From Apostichopus japonicus (Eukaryota > Echinodermata > Holothuroidea > Aspidochirotida > Stichopodidae): a stretch of DNA of 64,000 nt. The notes below the pieces were generated by a model that was given only the letters and a program-made list of their open reading frames with translations, searched no databases and was not told the DNA's origin. Positions 48,478 through 61,059 of this stretch are shown here, piece by piece; the first letter of the stretch is position 1; the number at the start of each line of letters is the position of its first letter. The DNA is taken from assembly GCF_037975245.1 (NCBI RefSeq), contig NC_092569.1, positions 23,342,168 through 23,406,167 on the forward strand. The letters are read 5' to 3'. The position numbers were made by a program, and so were the translations under genes.

Positions 48478-48550
48478 GGGTTGGATAGCCCAGTTGGTTG
48501 TGCGCTGTATCTGTTATCCAAACGCCACTGGTTCGAATCCAGTTCTAGCA
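48478..48550 (+). repeat. tRNA-derived SINE head in duplication copy A
   Basis: GGTTGGATAGCCCAGTTGG, then GGTTCGAATCC within a perfect 5-bp T-stem (ACTGG/CCAGT), ending TCTAGCA. The anticodon stem does not pair, so it is unlikely to be a functional tRNA gene. It predates the duplication because copy B has it at the same place. Confidence 0.5.
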
Positions 48551-49134
48551 ATAAAAATTTCTTTGCTTCTTTGTAATATTTGTTTTAATGATTTCAATAT
48601 TTCGGTTATTATTGCTTGTATAAGCTCTATAGACGTTTACGCTCATAAATCAGTTTAGCAGCGTACAGCATCAGCATACTACGTGTTTGTCAAGCAGGAA
48701 TGATAAGAGGGGAGGCTGGGGTAAAGAAGAGATCATGGTATGTTTCGTTAACTTAGTGAGTAAGCACCGGATTAGGGGTGGGGAAGTGAGTGTAGAAGAT
48801 ACCCCATGGCCTAACGATACAAACTTAAGCATGCCGAATATTAATTGGATCATTGCAAATCGTAATATCAACAGTACAGTATTTTTAACCACAGATAGTG
48901 CTACTAGATTGATTCAGAATGAGAAATGAATACCAAATCTAAATATTGATTACGTTGATTAAGTGCAACGTTGTGATATATATGAAGGAAAAATGCACCA
49001 GAGATTTGGTAATGTACCATATGTGAGGAGAAGCGCGAGTATTGCTAGTTAATAACATACAGGACATCAGGTACAAATCAAGATCGCAATTAAAAGGGAT
49101 CGAAGAAAGAAAAGGGGCGGTGGTGGGGTGAAGT

Positions 49135-52100
49135 TTAAAGAGGTCTAACTTTCATTTCGGTGAATTTCAGATTACAGTTTCCCCCAGGAAGGTCAGTCCA
49201 TTCAATACAAGCATCCCACCAGTCACCAGAGCGAAAGAAATATCGAGAGTTGAGATCACATTCGTCGCATCGGTTGTACCACCAGGCACTACCCTGCGAC
49301 AAGGCACAAGGACCACTAAGGTCATTGTCATTATCATTATCGTACGTTGTGAAGGACATATTTCTGTGAATTGCAAATGAGTCTGCGCCTGTACAAAAAC
49401 CAAATATGAAAACCAAATTAATAAGAATTAATAAAGTAAATAAAACTAGGTATAATTAAGTTAGTAAGAAACGTGATCAATCTATGTACAGAGAGACGTG
49501 CAAATGTATTCAAAGTATATTTGCCAAATTCAATCTAATAAAATGGTAAATTGTATAACTTTCTGCAAATTGTTATTCCGGTGGCAGAAACTAATATGGA
49601 AAAGAGAAATATGCCACACTGATAATTGAAAACTACATTTCAATTGTTTTGGTCCCAAACTCAAGATATGGTTAATTGAATGAAACCTGTTTCGCCTGGC
49701 AAAACCCTCGATTCTTCTCCAGAGTTTATCGAAGTTTGAAGGTTTGTGATGTCATCATTGCAAATGTGCTTCAAAATATTTACTTTTCTGTTTTATCGTA
49801 TTTTCTTGATTTGTCCTTGAAAAGTGATACATTTAAAGAATGTGTTTGGCTGTTAATATTCTCTGTATTTAGAATCTCATTAAAATGCAACTTTTTTTTG
49901 TAACATTATTTTCCTCTGTGAATTAGTGAGTTAATGATTGTAAAAGAGAAAAAAACATTTCAGCTGAATTGCCGTGGTGACATCATGGACTCTGTTGATG
50001 CCAGTTTTATCCACAAAATATCACCAAATTCGAAAACAAAAATCGTATCTTCGTCACAAAAAGTGCTACAAGGATCTGGTTTTGACCTAAAGAAGCAGAC
50101 AATGTCAATAGTTGTATTAATCAATCAACATAAGCCACTGAAATAACCCAAGAACATCATTCCGAAGAAAGTTCACCTGTCCGAATATTAATATAAATGA
50201 ACCTGTATTGCAGATTTGCTTCTTAAAGGATGCGCGAGTCGGCTAAAATTTCCATTGTTTTCAGTCTAACCAATCATGTTGAGTTTTTGACCAGTAATGA
50301 CTAAACAATCCAGATTGTCAAGTAGTATAAATTATTTCATAAGACTTATACAATTGAACGAACACAATTTATTTCTCTGCAGTAATCTTACTCCCTGTGA
50401 TCAAATAAGCATATAAGTATTTAAATAATTCGAAACTAGGAGTACAAATCAAAGCAATTAATTTCTTATATTCGATAAAACTAGTTTGTTGAAACTATTA
50501 ACATATTATGAAATGATATAACGTTAGGGTCATGGTGAAGGGGTTTCCTATCATTGTTTGAGTTAATAAATTCTATAAGAAGCACAAAATACTAACATGT
50601 ACTTTCAGGTAAGTGTTGTCCGAGCTCAACCAGTCTGTATTTACTGCTCTCGTCACTGATTCGGAATCGATCGTACTTTGCAAAGTAAGGAACGCCGTGT
50701 TGGTTATTCATATCAATCCGAATCTCATATTTCTTTTGATTCGTCAAGAGAGAGATTTTGTCGTTACCTAACCAAAATTCCCCGTTCAGAAAACCGAATC
50801 CATGTTTGTAATCGTACCACTTACGGAAGAAATCTACGGATCCGTCTACTCGACGCTGGATTACCTGTCAAATGGGATTCATTGAGAAGGCGGTTGAATA
50901 AACGTGAAACTTTAAGCTACATTTTAAGTACAGTTGTTATTTTGCATCATTGCCTGTCACCCGATATAAAGTCAGACATCAGTAAGGTCACCAACAGCTG
51001 ACTGCTCCTCAAACTCTTTATTCCGCAGGGTATTAAATCCAGCCTGGGGGTGAACAATCTTTTAGGAGTGAATCCCACCTCTTCCCATAAGCTCCCGACT
51101 CCTCTGCAATACCCACCAAAACCTTTAAAGTTTATAGCCGTAAGATAAACACATGTTTTACGTTAACTATCACGATATATACACTGTCAAATCTTTGGTT
51201 GAAATTACATGAATTGTATAACTACATATATTGCTGGTTCCGCTAGCGGTATTGACAAACAAAATAGAAAATATTCTCAAACTGGAACTTACAGTCCAAC
51301 CCCCTCCATCTATCGAGTTGTTACAAAATACACGGAAAGGTTCTAGAGCATCGTCCGGCTGAATAAGATAAACTCCAGACTTCATAGTATAAAATCTTGA
51401 TGAGAACTTCATGAGATAGTCACGGACTTCAGAACAATCTCTCGGGTAATCGCTTCCTGGTTGGTGAGAATTTAATGTGATTGCGTAAGCTGATCAAAGA
51501 CTGAAGTGAGTAATTCACAAATACCCTTTGTTTATTAACATTATTGAATGAAATTCGACGTAAATATTCCACGGATTTTATATTCAGTTTTTACATTTTA
51601 TTGTGTCCTCTAATTTATAGACTATTCATGAGGTTTTAATCTATTTTCGTGTCGACTGGTTTTTCTACTTCTTCGAAAATGACAAAATTTATAAACACTA
51701 TACTAGCATTGTTTGAATTATTATTATTCACCAAGATAACATGTGGTACAATAGCTTCAAAAAGGTTCTATGTTGACTCAAATGCCTACCGCATATAATA
51801 AAATATGCACAAAAATTGAACAAAAGACAACTTTTTTTCAGAATTCCTAGTTATTTTCTGAATACCGGTGTAAGGTACATGCTTTCTTCATAGTTTTGTT
51901 GCATTACAGTGTTCAAAGTTTCATATACTGTGTCACCGGGTGGATTTCATTGAATTTTGGTAACAATAAATCACCCTTGTTTTGTATTCAAATTATTGTG
52001 TTGATTTTCTTTTAAAACACTGCTTCGATAGGGGTTACAATCTTAGCCCCCTACCCCTATAAATCCCCATGTATTTCCCACTCGTAATCAATGTGTGTTG

Positions 52101-53277
52101 AACCCGTTTAGTATACGATCCAAGCATTGACCACAGATCTCGTTAAAATTATATTCATCTAAAATTATATCGAATCCACAATTACTGACTTCTCAAAATC
52201 TCAGTGTAGCCCAAAATATATGTTTCTTGTAAGTCGGTGGATCGCTAATGTTGCTACAACTTTCAAATGACGTAACCATAATTAAACGAGAGTATAAAAT
52301 GTAAACATTTTCATTAAATATTAGCTAATCTTGGTCTGGTGGTTGTTAGGAATGAAAAACGTTTATGACTTAATTATGACTTTATTAGAAACAAAACAAG
52401 ATATCTCATGTGCACATTATACGCAGGAAGGAAGAATATGATTTTCTGATTCATTTCTCGTTTACGGTAATGGGATGTTATCAAAATAAAACCTCATAAT
52501 AACCAATGAAATACTTAATATAGATTTAATTACAATACTAACCAGTACTGACAGTAAGATCCCCATCTTCAGTCATTTTCACATTTCTCTATATGCATGG
52601 AATTCAACAGTGAAAAACAAAACTAATATTAATCAAAAATGTTTGTCAGTAAATATTAGTTTCAAAAATATAAACCAAAAAATGTTCAGCGTCTAGTCAA
52701 ATTTGTTTTCTTAATATCAGCCAAATGAACGCTTCTCTCTAATGGCATGGTGATTTTACTCTATGACTTGTAATGTTTCAGACAACTTTTGATGTTTCGT
52801 AGGATAGTATAACTAATCGGGCCGAGAATTACTCAGAAAAAGATTGTAATTTAATCAAAATAACCATTTTCCTGCATTTGGTTCTTCCAGGCAAAGGTTA
52901 ATAGGGGATCACAAAAGAATTTAATTTGAACCTTTAATCGCCGAGACAGATTTTCAAATTAATATCAATCACAAGTTGTCAGAACTTAGCATGACCGCTG
53001 CGGTTATCATGGATATGTCAGCCAATTGGGTTGTTGTTTACAGCTTTTCACTCTTAGCTACAGAATACGTCCATCACCTCCTACTCCCTCTTCCGTTCCT
53101 CTGCCCTCCCTGTTTACTCTTTCCGCCCCACATCCCCTCTTTCCCTTGAAGCAGAATTAAGTAACTTGTTTTTCGCCTTTAAAGACTTTGACTTACCCTT
53201 TGCTGTTGGCACTCGCAACTAGCATTATGAATCAGCAAAATGCCCAAAACGTAAACGAAAACTCGATGAAACGCCAT
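49135..53277 (-). CDS. Secreted fibrinogen-like (ficolin/FReP-type) protein, five exons
   Basis: Minus-strand exons: 53277-53197 (ATG and signal peptide), 52588-52543 (46 nt), 51456-51293, 50864-50603, 49388-49135 (TAA). Phases agree at every junction; product 268 aa. Residues 1-22: signal peptide (MAFHRVFVYVLGILLIHN). 23-43: short linker from the microexon (KMTEDGDLTVSTG). About 45-268: fibrinogen C-terminal domain, with RDCSEV, GVYLIQPDD, FCNNSIDGGGWTVIQRRVDG, GEFWLGNDKISLLTNQ, a DNDNDND calcium-site motif, WWYNRCDECDLNSRY and FTEMKVRP at the end. No collagen or coiled coil, so it is a bare fibrinogen-domain lectin. The 262-nt exon and its phases match those of the gene at 8652-18779, showing common origin. 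Likely a soluble pattern-recognition protein; ligand unknown. Confidence 0.85.
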
Positions 53278-53336
53278 GATTGTAGTCAGCTATCTTCTAG
53301 CAATCCAAATGCTATAGGGATTCTAAGAGCATCGAA

Positions 53337-53344
53337 TTTAAATA
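53337..53344 (-). promoter_or_regulatory. TATA-like box upstream of the fibrinogen-like gene
   Basis: TATTTAAA on the minus strand lies 60 bp before the ATG, which would leave a 5' UTR of about 30 nt. The surrounding ~190 bp (53284-53475) are conserved in duplication copy B (60428-60615), including this box at 60479-60486, although the exon behind it is deleted there. Confidence 0.4.
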
Positions 53345-54270
53345 CTTTAAGCGGCCTTCAGCTGTATTTAAAAACCGTAGCTTTAATTGTAGGGATTACT
53401 TCTAATGTCTTTAACAGAGAACTGTCTTTCTATGAAAATGGTATCATATCTATTGATTGTAGTAAAAACTGCTGACCTGTTTAAACGGAACAATTGAAAA
53501 AAAAACAAGGAATGACAGGAAATTACACGCGGACGGATTAAGTTGTAATAGAGTTGGAGAAACATAAACTAGACAACTCTGTTAGTGATCAAAAACAGAC
53601 AAAGAGAGGGCGCCACCCAGAGAAGTTGATACAGTAATTCTAAGCTGACAGCAGAGCATTTCAGTAATTAGCTCAAAACAGCAGATACTATTGAAACCTG
53701 GCAAACAAGAAGGGGAAATATTGGGCATCTTATCCATTATTCAATCTGTGTTACAATGTATTAAGATGAGTGACTATAGGAGAGATTTATATTTAAAGTT
53801 GTAATTCTCGAAAACAATATCAATTTACCTATAGTCATGCTTGAGTGGTATATGGTACGTACGAGTGAGAGAGGGAAGGACAGGCATTATTTTTGGGATT
53901 CATCGTCTCTACCACTGGCCACAATAGTGACGTTAATGGGAATTAAATGATTTTTTTGCTACATATAAAACAATTATCTTTCTTTCACGCTTAGCTAGCC
54001 AGATGAACAATTCGTTAGCAAGGAAATAGACAACATACTTGGTGATATAATCGAAACTCATGTTTGGAGAAAAAGTCCTTGAAAACGTGAAACATCTATC
54101 AAATTTTGAAGATGACATTCAGATGATACGATTCCATGACTTCATCATTTCGTCTAGAGTAGTCGTGTTGTTTGAAAGAATGACGCCCTAAACTAATTCG
54201 AATCGGAGCTATAATGTAGCAGTGCTTATTAGATGAGATTCGGGACCGAATTTGCCCCCTTTCAATGGTT

Positions 54271-55076
54271 CTGGTTTATAATCAAAATTATAATGTAAAC
54301 GCCATTGGATGTGAGTAAGAAGCTAGATCTGATATCTCAATTGCAGGAACTTTGAACGACTTCCAGAACCCCATCAATCGGAAGTTGTCTGATCATTTAC
54401 AGATATATTCGTAATAAAAGATATAACAAAGAGCCCTCCAAAAAGTACAGTTAATAATAAGAAAAACACCTGAAGGATTACAAAGAAAAAGTGATTGAGA
54501 TAAAGATCGTTTCCTCATAGAAATGATTATAGATATGGATCATAATTGACAAATAAATAGTTTTGTTTTAGAAAAAAAATATTGGAATCTTCGTGTGCAA
54601 TACTTGGCAGTGGAATGAAAAGTACAAAATTCTGATCATGTCATTTACATATTCTACTGTGTACTTTGCGAAGAGGGTAATTATGTAGGTGAAACAGGTT
54701 CTCTGTTCGGCTTACGTTTTCAATAATCACAAAAAAAAAGTTCATTCGTGATAAGTTTGCAGGATGTCCGAAAATTTCAATCTTCATTTACATTCTTTTA
54801 GAACCTAAAATGTATTTTAATTGTCTAACTTGAAATCCATAATTGAACGTAAATCTTTCGTATTAAGTTACACATCACAGGCCTCAACAAAGACTTGGTA
54901 CCCCTAAATGACTACCAGTTCCCATACGTATGTAATCCGTTCTTCCTATTCTTTGCTTCTTAATCCGCTTCCTGTATAGCCATGGGTTATTTGGTTATAT
55001 TTCCAGCAATGTTACTTTCACTTATCTTGCGTCATACTTTCATTGTGTTAGTTTATTAATAATTATTATTATTATT
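54271..55076. other. Spacer between the two duplicated blocks
   Basis: About 0.8 kb with no counterpart seen after copy B. It ends in a TAATTATTATTATTATT run (about 55059-55076) exactly before the start of copy B. No gene or known element recognised. Confidence 0.45.
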
Positions 55077-55761
55077 TAGCCTAATGTTTGGGAGAAAATG
55101 AAGCCTTCACTCAACTCAGGACAGTTCGTTCCCTTATCAATTCGTTCCACTTGCCTTTAAATTTCTTGTTGTGGAACGCTGTCTCAAACCATCCAAGAGT
55201 TAACTTCTAATAATGTGCAGCGGAGAGGTTTTCCTGGATTTATAAAAAAATATCTGGAACGCATAGCTTCCTGAAAAGTTACGATATGTGTAATAAGTGC
55301 GCATCAGTGTGTGGAATTAAGTGAAGGAGCAAAGTTTCCTTAATAGATACTCAAGGATCAGAGAGGACTAGAGATGGGTGCAATCTGGGGAGGGAGGGGG
55401 GCGGAATCGAAAGTCTTAAGATTACCTTAATTCTGTTATTAAAATGGACCCTCTGTACATTCTGTACGACAAATTTCACTATTTGGATGTATTGTAATCA
55501 GGCGGCGTGACTGACTACTTTTTTATTTAGCATTTCACCGATTTTAAAAGGACAATTTCGTGTTACAACTGTTTGAATTTCGTAACGAAAGGTCAATTTA
55601 ATAACACAAAGGCACTTTTTCATTAAGAAAATGTATGGGGAAAGATACTTTTCGTTAAAAAATACAGCACTCCTAATTTATGAAAAGGGGTACTTTTGAG
55701 ACTTTGCCGTTGTGAACTGGTGAATGGTCAAAAGTAATTGAGTGTGTTGCCGTACCTGAAG

Positions 55762-56064
55762 TCGATTCACACAGAGATTACAGTAACTACTGTAAATCTT
55801 AAAACTTTGTACCACAGTAGAAACTGGATCGTGCTGATAAATATGATAAATCGGTAGTATGTGCTAGTAGATTAACAGCAAGAACTGAGGATAAGTGTAA
55901 TCCCAACAAATGCTTCAAAATGGATTGGTTGGGACTACACATATCCTTAGTTCTTACTGTAATATGAATAACACATGCTATCGTGTTATAGTAGATCAAG
56001 TTTATACTTTGGTACAAAACATTAAGATTTACAGTAGGTAGCTGTGTTCTATGTGTGTACCGGG
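55762..56064. mobile_element. Long-inverted-repeat MITE, CACACAGAG family, copy 2
   Basis: Left arm ATTCACACAGAGATTACAG; right arm reads CCGGTACACACATAGAACAC on the opposite strand. Same folding plan and internal motifs as 39214-39515. The matching place in duplication copy A (around 47415-47440) is empty, so the insertion came after the duplication or was lost from copy A. Confidence 0.7.
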
Positions 56065-57103
56065 TGCCTGGATATGTATTATATGGAAATAAACCTCTTA
56101 TAACAATAAGGAATTAAAGAATGAACTTTTCCCATGTTAACAATTTATTCTAGCAATTGGAAAATCAAATAAATCATGAGCTTAACACAAAATGTTTGTC
56201 GAAAAATTCGGAGGTAAATGATTCAATCTTCATGTTTGTGTTAATAGAACATAAATATGGTCTCATTTTGATATAAGTTATTCTACATGCTTTTTGTCTA
56301 TCAAATATAATATTTAACAGACACTCATATCCAATCAACGATTCCAAAATAAGTTATTTTATATCAAAATTGTTAGCAATAGGAGTCGGTGGAACCACAT
56401 AATTGTACTAAACAAAACTGATGAAATGATATTTATGAAGTCATTGATCCTAAGGTAATATTTCCACAAAGTGCAAAGAGGATGGTAGTCTCAGTTTTTT
56501 TTTTACAATTTGAAACGCAATCTTATACCCTGAATAAGCACGAGATAAGACCTGACGAGAGGGGATAATTGGTTTCCCCAAGGCCCGGAGTCAATGAGGA
56601 GATCCACTGAGAAGGATTTGGAAATTTACCGAAGAAATTTAGAAAGTATAATGTATTGTGATTTTTCATAGTAAAATCAAGGGGAAAATGAAATGTGCAA
56701 GCAAACTATCTGTAATTATGTAGCCACTTTCCTACTCTAGGGAATGATTTATTTTATAAAACATATTTATAAAAGACAAACTGACTGAAATTTTAGACAA
56801 TGGATATGCAAAGAATGTTTGTATGGCTACTAGGAACGGGGTTGTGGCCGCTGGATTACAAGCACACCGCTTCAAAAATTCAGTTTCCAGCCCTTAGATG
56901 GTGAGCTCCCTATATGACCATGCAATATATACAATTACTATATATTTAAAGCCGAATTTCTCTTGAAATATCTCCCTTGCCTCTTTTTCGGTCGTGTCCG
57001 ACAGAAACTTAGGCGTGATCCCTTGTTAAACGGTAGCAACATACTGCGGCTTCTGACTGGCACCCACATCAAAGAACTGGCTGTGGGCATTTCAAACAAC
57101 TAA

Positions 57104-57174
57104 GGGCTGGATAGCCCAGTTGGTACTGCGCTGTGTCTGTTATCCAAACGCCACTGGTTCGAAGCCAGTTCTAG
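57104..57174 (+). repeat. tRNA-derived SINE head in duplication copy B
   Basis: GGCTGGA pairs with TCTAGCC to give a 7-bp acceptor-like stem (one G-T), and ACTGG/CCAGT a perfect T-stem with GGTTCGAAGCC as B box. The D and anticodon arms are eroded, so a working tRNA is unlikely. It is the partner of 48478-48550. Confidence 0.5.
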
Positions 57175-57762
57175 CCATGACAATTTCTTTGCTCCTTTTT
57201 AATATTTTGTTGTAGTGATTCAGTACTTATAAACGATTATCCTTGCTTGTATAAGCTCTATAGTTGATTACTGTAATAAGTTTAGCAGCGTACAACAACA
57301 TCAGACTTATTGGTGTTTGCCAAGCAGAACAGAAATGACACAGGGAGGAGGTAGAGAAGAGACCATGGTATGTTTCGTTACCTTAATGAGAAAGCACCGG
57401 ATTAGGGGTGGGGAAGTGGGTGTAGAAGATACCCCATGGTCTCACGAAACTTAAGCATGCCGTATATTGGTTGGATCTTTGCAATCATAATATCAACTTC
57501 AGAATAGTATTATTGATCACAGTGCTACTAAATTAATACAGAAAGAAAACCAATATGCAATGTAAAATATTAAAGTTGATCCATGTATTTGTTTTGATAT
57601 ATATGGAGAAAAAGAAAGAGAAAGGCACCACAGAGTTTGGTGAAGTACCATATGTGAGAAGAAGCCCGAGTATTGCTCGGTAGTAGCATAAAGAACACTG
57701 TCAGGTACAATCAATTTTTAGCCCAAAAAGGAATGAAAAAAGGGGCCGTGGTGGGGTGTAGT

Positions 57763-59836
57763 TTAAAGAGGTCTAACTTTCATTTCGGTAAATTTCAGAT
57801 TACAGTTTCCCCCAGGAAGGCCAGTCCATTCAATACAAGCATCCACAAAGTCACCAGTGCGAAAGAAATAGCGAGAGTTGAGATCACATTCGTCGCATCG
57901 GTTGTACCACCAGGCACTGCCCTGTGACAAGGCACAATTACCAGTACCGTGTTTGTCATTATCGTTGTCGGTAGTTGTGAAGGACATATTTCTGTGAATT
58001 GCAAATGAGTCTGTGCCTGTAACCAAATATGAAAAAAAGAATTAAACCGATAACCAAACAAGGTATAGGTACGTGATCAATCTGTGTGCAGAGAGAATTG
58101 CATATATTTATTGAAAATATATATTTAAGTTTAATCTTATACAAAAATTAATTGTAAAATATTCTTTATATTGTTATTCCTGTGCCAGAAATTAATATGG
58201 AAAAGAGAAATATGCCACACTGGTAGTTGAAAACCACCTCTTAGTTTTTGTTGTCCCAACCTCAATTCTATAAGACATTGTTTCATTCTTATTGTTTACC
58301 GATTTCTCAATTCCTATTCTTATCGATATATTAATTATTCCGTCGTTCTCAATTGCATATTTAAATAAAACGAAAATACTTAAGCATATATATTTTGAAA
58401 AGGTATTGAGTAGAACAAAATACTAACACGTACTTTCCGGCAAGTATTGTCCGAGCTCAACCAGTCTGTATTTACTGCTCTCGTCACTGATTCGGAATCG
58501 ATCATATATGGCAAAGTAAGGAACGTCGTGTTGGTTATTCATATCAATCCGAATCTCATACTTCTTTTGATTCGTCAAGAGAGAGATTTTGTCGTTACCT
58601 AACCAAAATTCCCCGTTCAGAAAACCAAATCCATGTTTGTAATCGTACCACTCACGGAAGAAATCTACGGACCCGTCAACGCGACGCTGGATTATCTGTC
58701 GAATGCGATTTATTTGAGAAGGCGGTTGAATAAAAGTGAAAACTTAAAGCTGCAATTTAAGTATACGGTTGCAACTTTGCATCACTTTTACTCGTTGTTG
58801 AAATAAATAACTTATGTATAAATTCTTGCGTACTTTAAACGGGTTTACAGCATAGGAAAATGTTTTGCCGTCTGACCCGTGCTTTCGTTTGAGTTTAGTC
58901 TGACCAGTGCTTTAGTTTGAGTTGTTCTTACATTTTCCTACTTATGGTTTACATTTGTAAGGAGTTTTTTCTTGATTCGCTCCTTGAGATCATTAATCGT
59001 TATGGCATACACTCTCAAGGGATAGAGGCAGTGGTTGGTCAGAGACTACAGCCATGGAGCGCGGGTCAATGAGGAAGCCTTATTTTCAGAATGGAATGGA
59101 ATCATCAGCTATTTAGGAAATGACGTCATCAGCAAGTTTCATGAAAGGAGCATTCTCTGCGGGAATTTAGCATATTTATTCAAAAAGTCAATATCTTAAA
59201 TGGAAAGGCGCAGGTGAGGTGGTTTATACAAACAGCCTTCTGATAAAAACTATGTTCCCTATCTTCCCCAAAATCCTATTCACAAGGACTCATTTTGTTT
59301 AATCCACGTTAGTACTTGTCAATGTCCCGTAGATAACTCTTTCTGAGTTTAGCAGATTATCACAAATGAATATATGAAATATTTAAATGCAGAAACTCAC
59401 ATTTCGACGGGTTAACAGAGTTTTTAGGGACATAGACAGGGATTCTAACTGTAGACTTCACAGACCCACTCACAGACCCACACACAGACCCACTCTCAGA
59501 CCCACACACAAACCCACTCTCAGACCCACTCTCTCTCATGTCAGCATGTGGCTTGATCAAACTAATTTTGATAAAACTATATCAGTTTAACTGCATATAT
59601 TGCTGGTTCCGCTAGTGTGATTTCCTTCTAATTGACGAACAAAATATAGAGAAATTCTTCAACTTAACTTACAGTCCAACCCCCTCCATCAATCGAGTTG
59701 TTACAATATACACGGAAAGGTTCTAGAGCATCGTCCGGCTGAATAAGATAAACTCCAGACTTCTTAGTAGAAAATCTTGATGAGAACTTCATGAGATAGT
59801 CACGGACTTCAGAACAATCTCACGGGTACTCGCTTC
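57763..59836 (-). pseudogene. Decayed fibrinogen-like paralogue
   Basis: Three exons match the intact gene in place and phase: 59836-59673, 58695-58434 and 58016-57763 (TAA). Missing: exon 1 (signal peptide) and exon 2, removed by a deletion whose join lies near 60430-60440, where the intron 2 side (GGATCGCTAAAGATGATACA) meets the promoter side (TTCTAGCAATTC). In exon 3 the codon after Tyr-Pro, AGA in the intact gene, is TGA (59822-59820). The remaining fibrinogen frame is open, with WLGNDKISLLTNQ, WWYNRCDECDLNSRY and MKVRPL, so decay is recent. A start at the Met a few codons after the TGA could give a protein without signal peptide, but I consider that unlikely to be functional. Confidence 0.85.
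59460..59535 (+). repeat. Minisatellite, ~10-bp unit CAGACCCACN
   Basis: About seven tandem copies of CAGACCCAC(T/A)C-type units in the intron between exons 3 and 4 of the decayed paralogue. The repeat is absent from the corresponding intron of the intact gene, so it arose after the duplication. Confidence 0.8.
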
Positions 59837-61059
59837 CTGGTAATTGAAAAATGACGTGATTGCGTAAGCTGATCAATGACTGAAATGAGTAATTCACGAA
59901 TAATCTTTGTTTATATTAACATTATTGAGTCAAATTTGACATAAATACTCCTTGGATTTTATATTCAGTTTTTATATATAATACACAGACTATTATAGAC
60001 TATAAAGACTAGTTTCTGAATACCTGTATAAGGTACATGCTGTATACATATGCATATGTTCGTTGCATTACATTGTTCAATGTCTCATATACTGTGTCAC
60101 TGGGTAGATATCATTGAATTTTGGTAACATTAAATAACATTAAATGTTTTTGCCTTGAAATTATTGTTGTGATTTTCTTTTATAAAACACTACTTCGATA
60201 GGGGTAACAATCTCTGCCTACCTACCCATATACATCCCCATGTCTTTCCCAGTCCTACATTAATGTGTGTTGAACCCGTTTAGTATACGATCAAAGCATT
60301 GACCACAGATCTCGTTAAAATTATATTCATCTAAAATTATATCGAATCCACAATTACTGACTTCTCAAAATCTCAGTGTAGCCAAAAATATATGTGTCTT
60401 GTAAGTCGGTGGATCGCTAAAGATGATACAACTCTCTTCTAGCAATTCAAATGCTATAGCGATTCTAAGAGCATCGAATTTAAATACGTTAAGCGGCCTT
60501 TCAGCTGTATTCGAATACCGTAGCTTTAATTGTAGGGATTACTTCTAATGTCTTTAACAGACACTGTCTTTCTATGAAAATGTTATCATATCTATTGATT
60601 GAAGTAAAAACTGCTGACCTGTTTACAAGGGCATTTATAAAGAATGTAATGACAGGAAATCACGCGAAGACGGATTAGTTGTAAATAGTTGGGGGACTTA
60701 AACTACACAACTCTGTTAGCGGTCGAATGCAGACAAAGAGAGGGCGCCACGCGAACAAGTTTGTGCGGTTATTTTAAGCTGACAAAAAAATTGGGCATCT
60801 TATCCATTATTCAATCTGTGTTACAATTGTATTAAGATGAGTGACTAGGAGATTTTATATGAAAGGTTGTATTTCTCGAAAATAATATCAATTTACCAAT
60901 AGTGTTGCTTGAGAGGGATATGGTACGTAAGTGTTAGAGAGGGAGGGACAGGACTTATTTGTGGGATTCATATTTTTTACCACTGGCCACAAAAGTGACG
61001 TTAATGGGAAGAAAAGGAACATGATGTTTTGCTACATACAAAACTATTTCTTGTTGGTT

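Larger units (their letters stand above)
46853..54270. repeat. Segmental duplication, copy A (holds the intact lectin gene)
   Basis: Collinear with 55077-62030. Shared landmarks in order: GAAGCCTTCACTCAACTCAG (46872 and 55099), the tRNA-like piece (48478 and 57104), all three 3' exons of the fibrinogen-like gene, an intronic block (52092 and 60265), the promoter region (53284 and 60428) and GTTAGCAANGAAATAGACAA (54015 and 61781). Copy A has about 0.8 kb more in the last intron and lacks the MITE found in copy B. Confidence 0.85.

Noticed and set aside
48478-48550. Functional tRNA gene (Asn-like GTT)
   Set aside because: The T-stem is good, but the anticodon stem does not pair and related degenerate copies occur elsewhere, so a SINE head is more likely.
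50678-51001. 107-codon plus-strand frame
   Set aside because: It is the antisense shadow of the 262-nt fibrinogen exon of the minus-strand gene.
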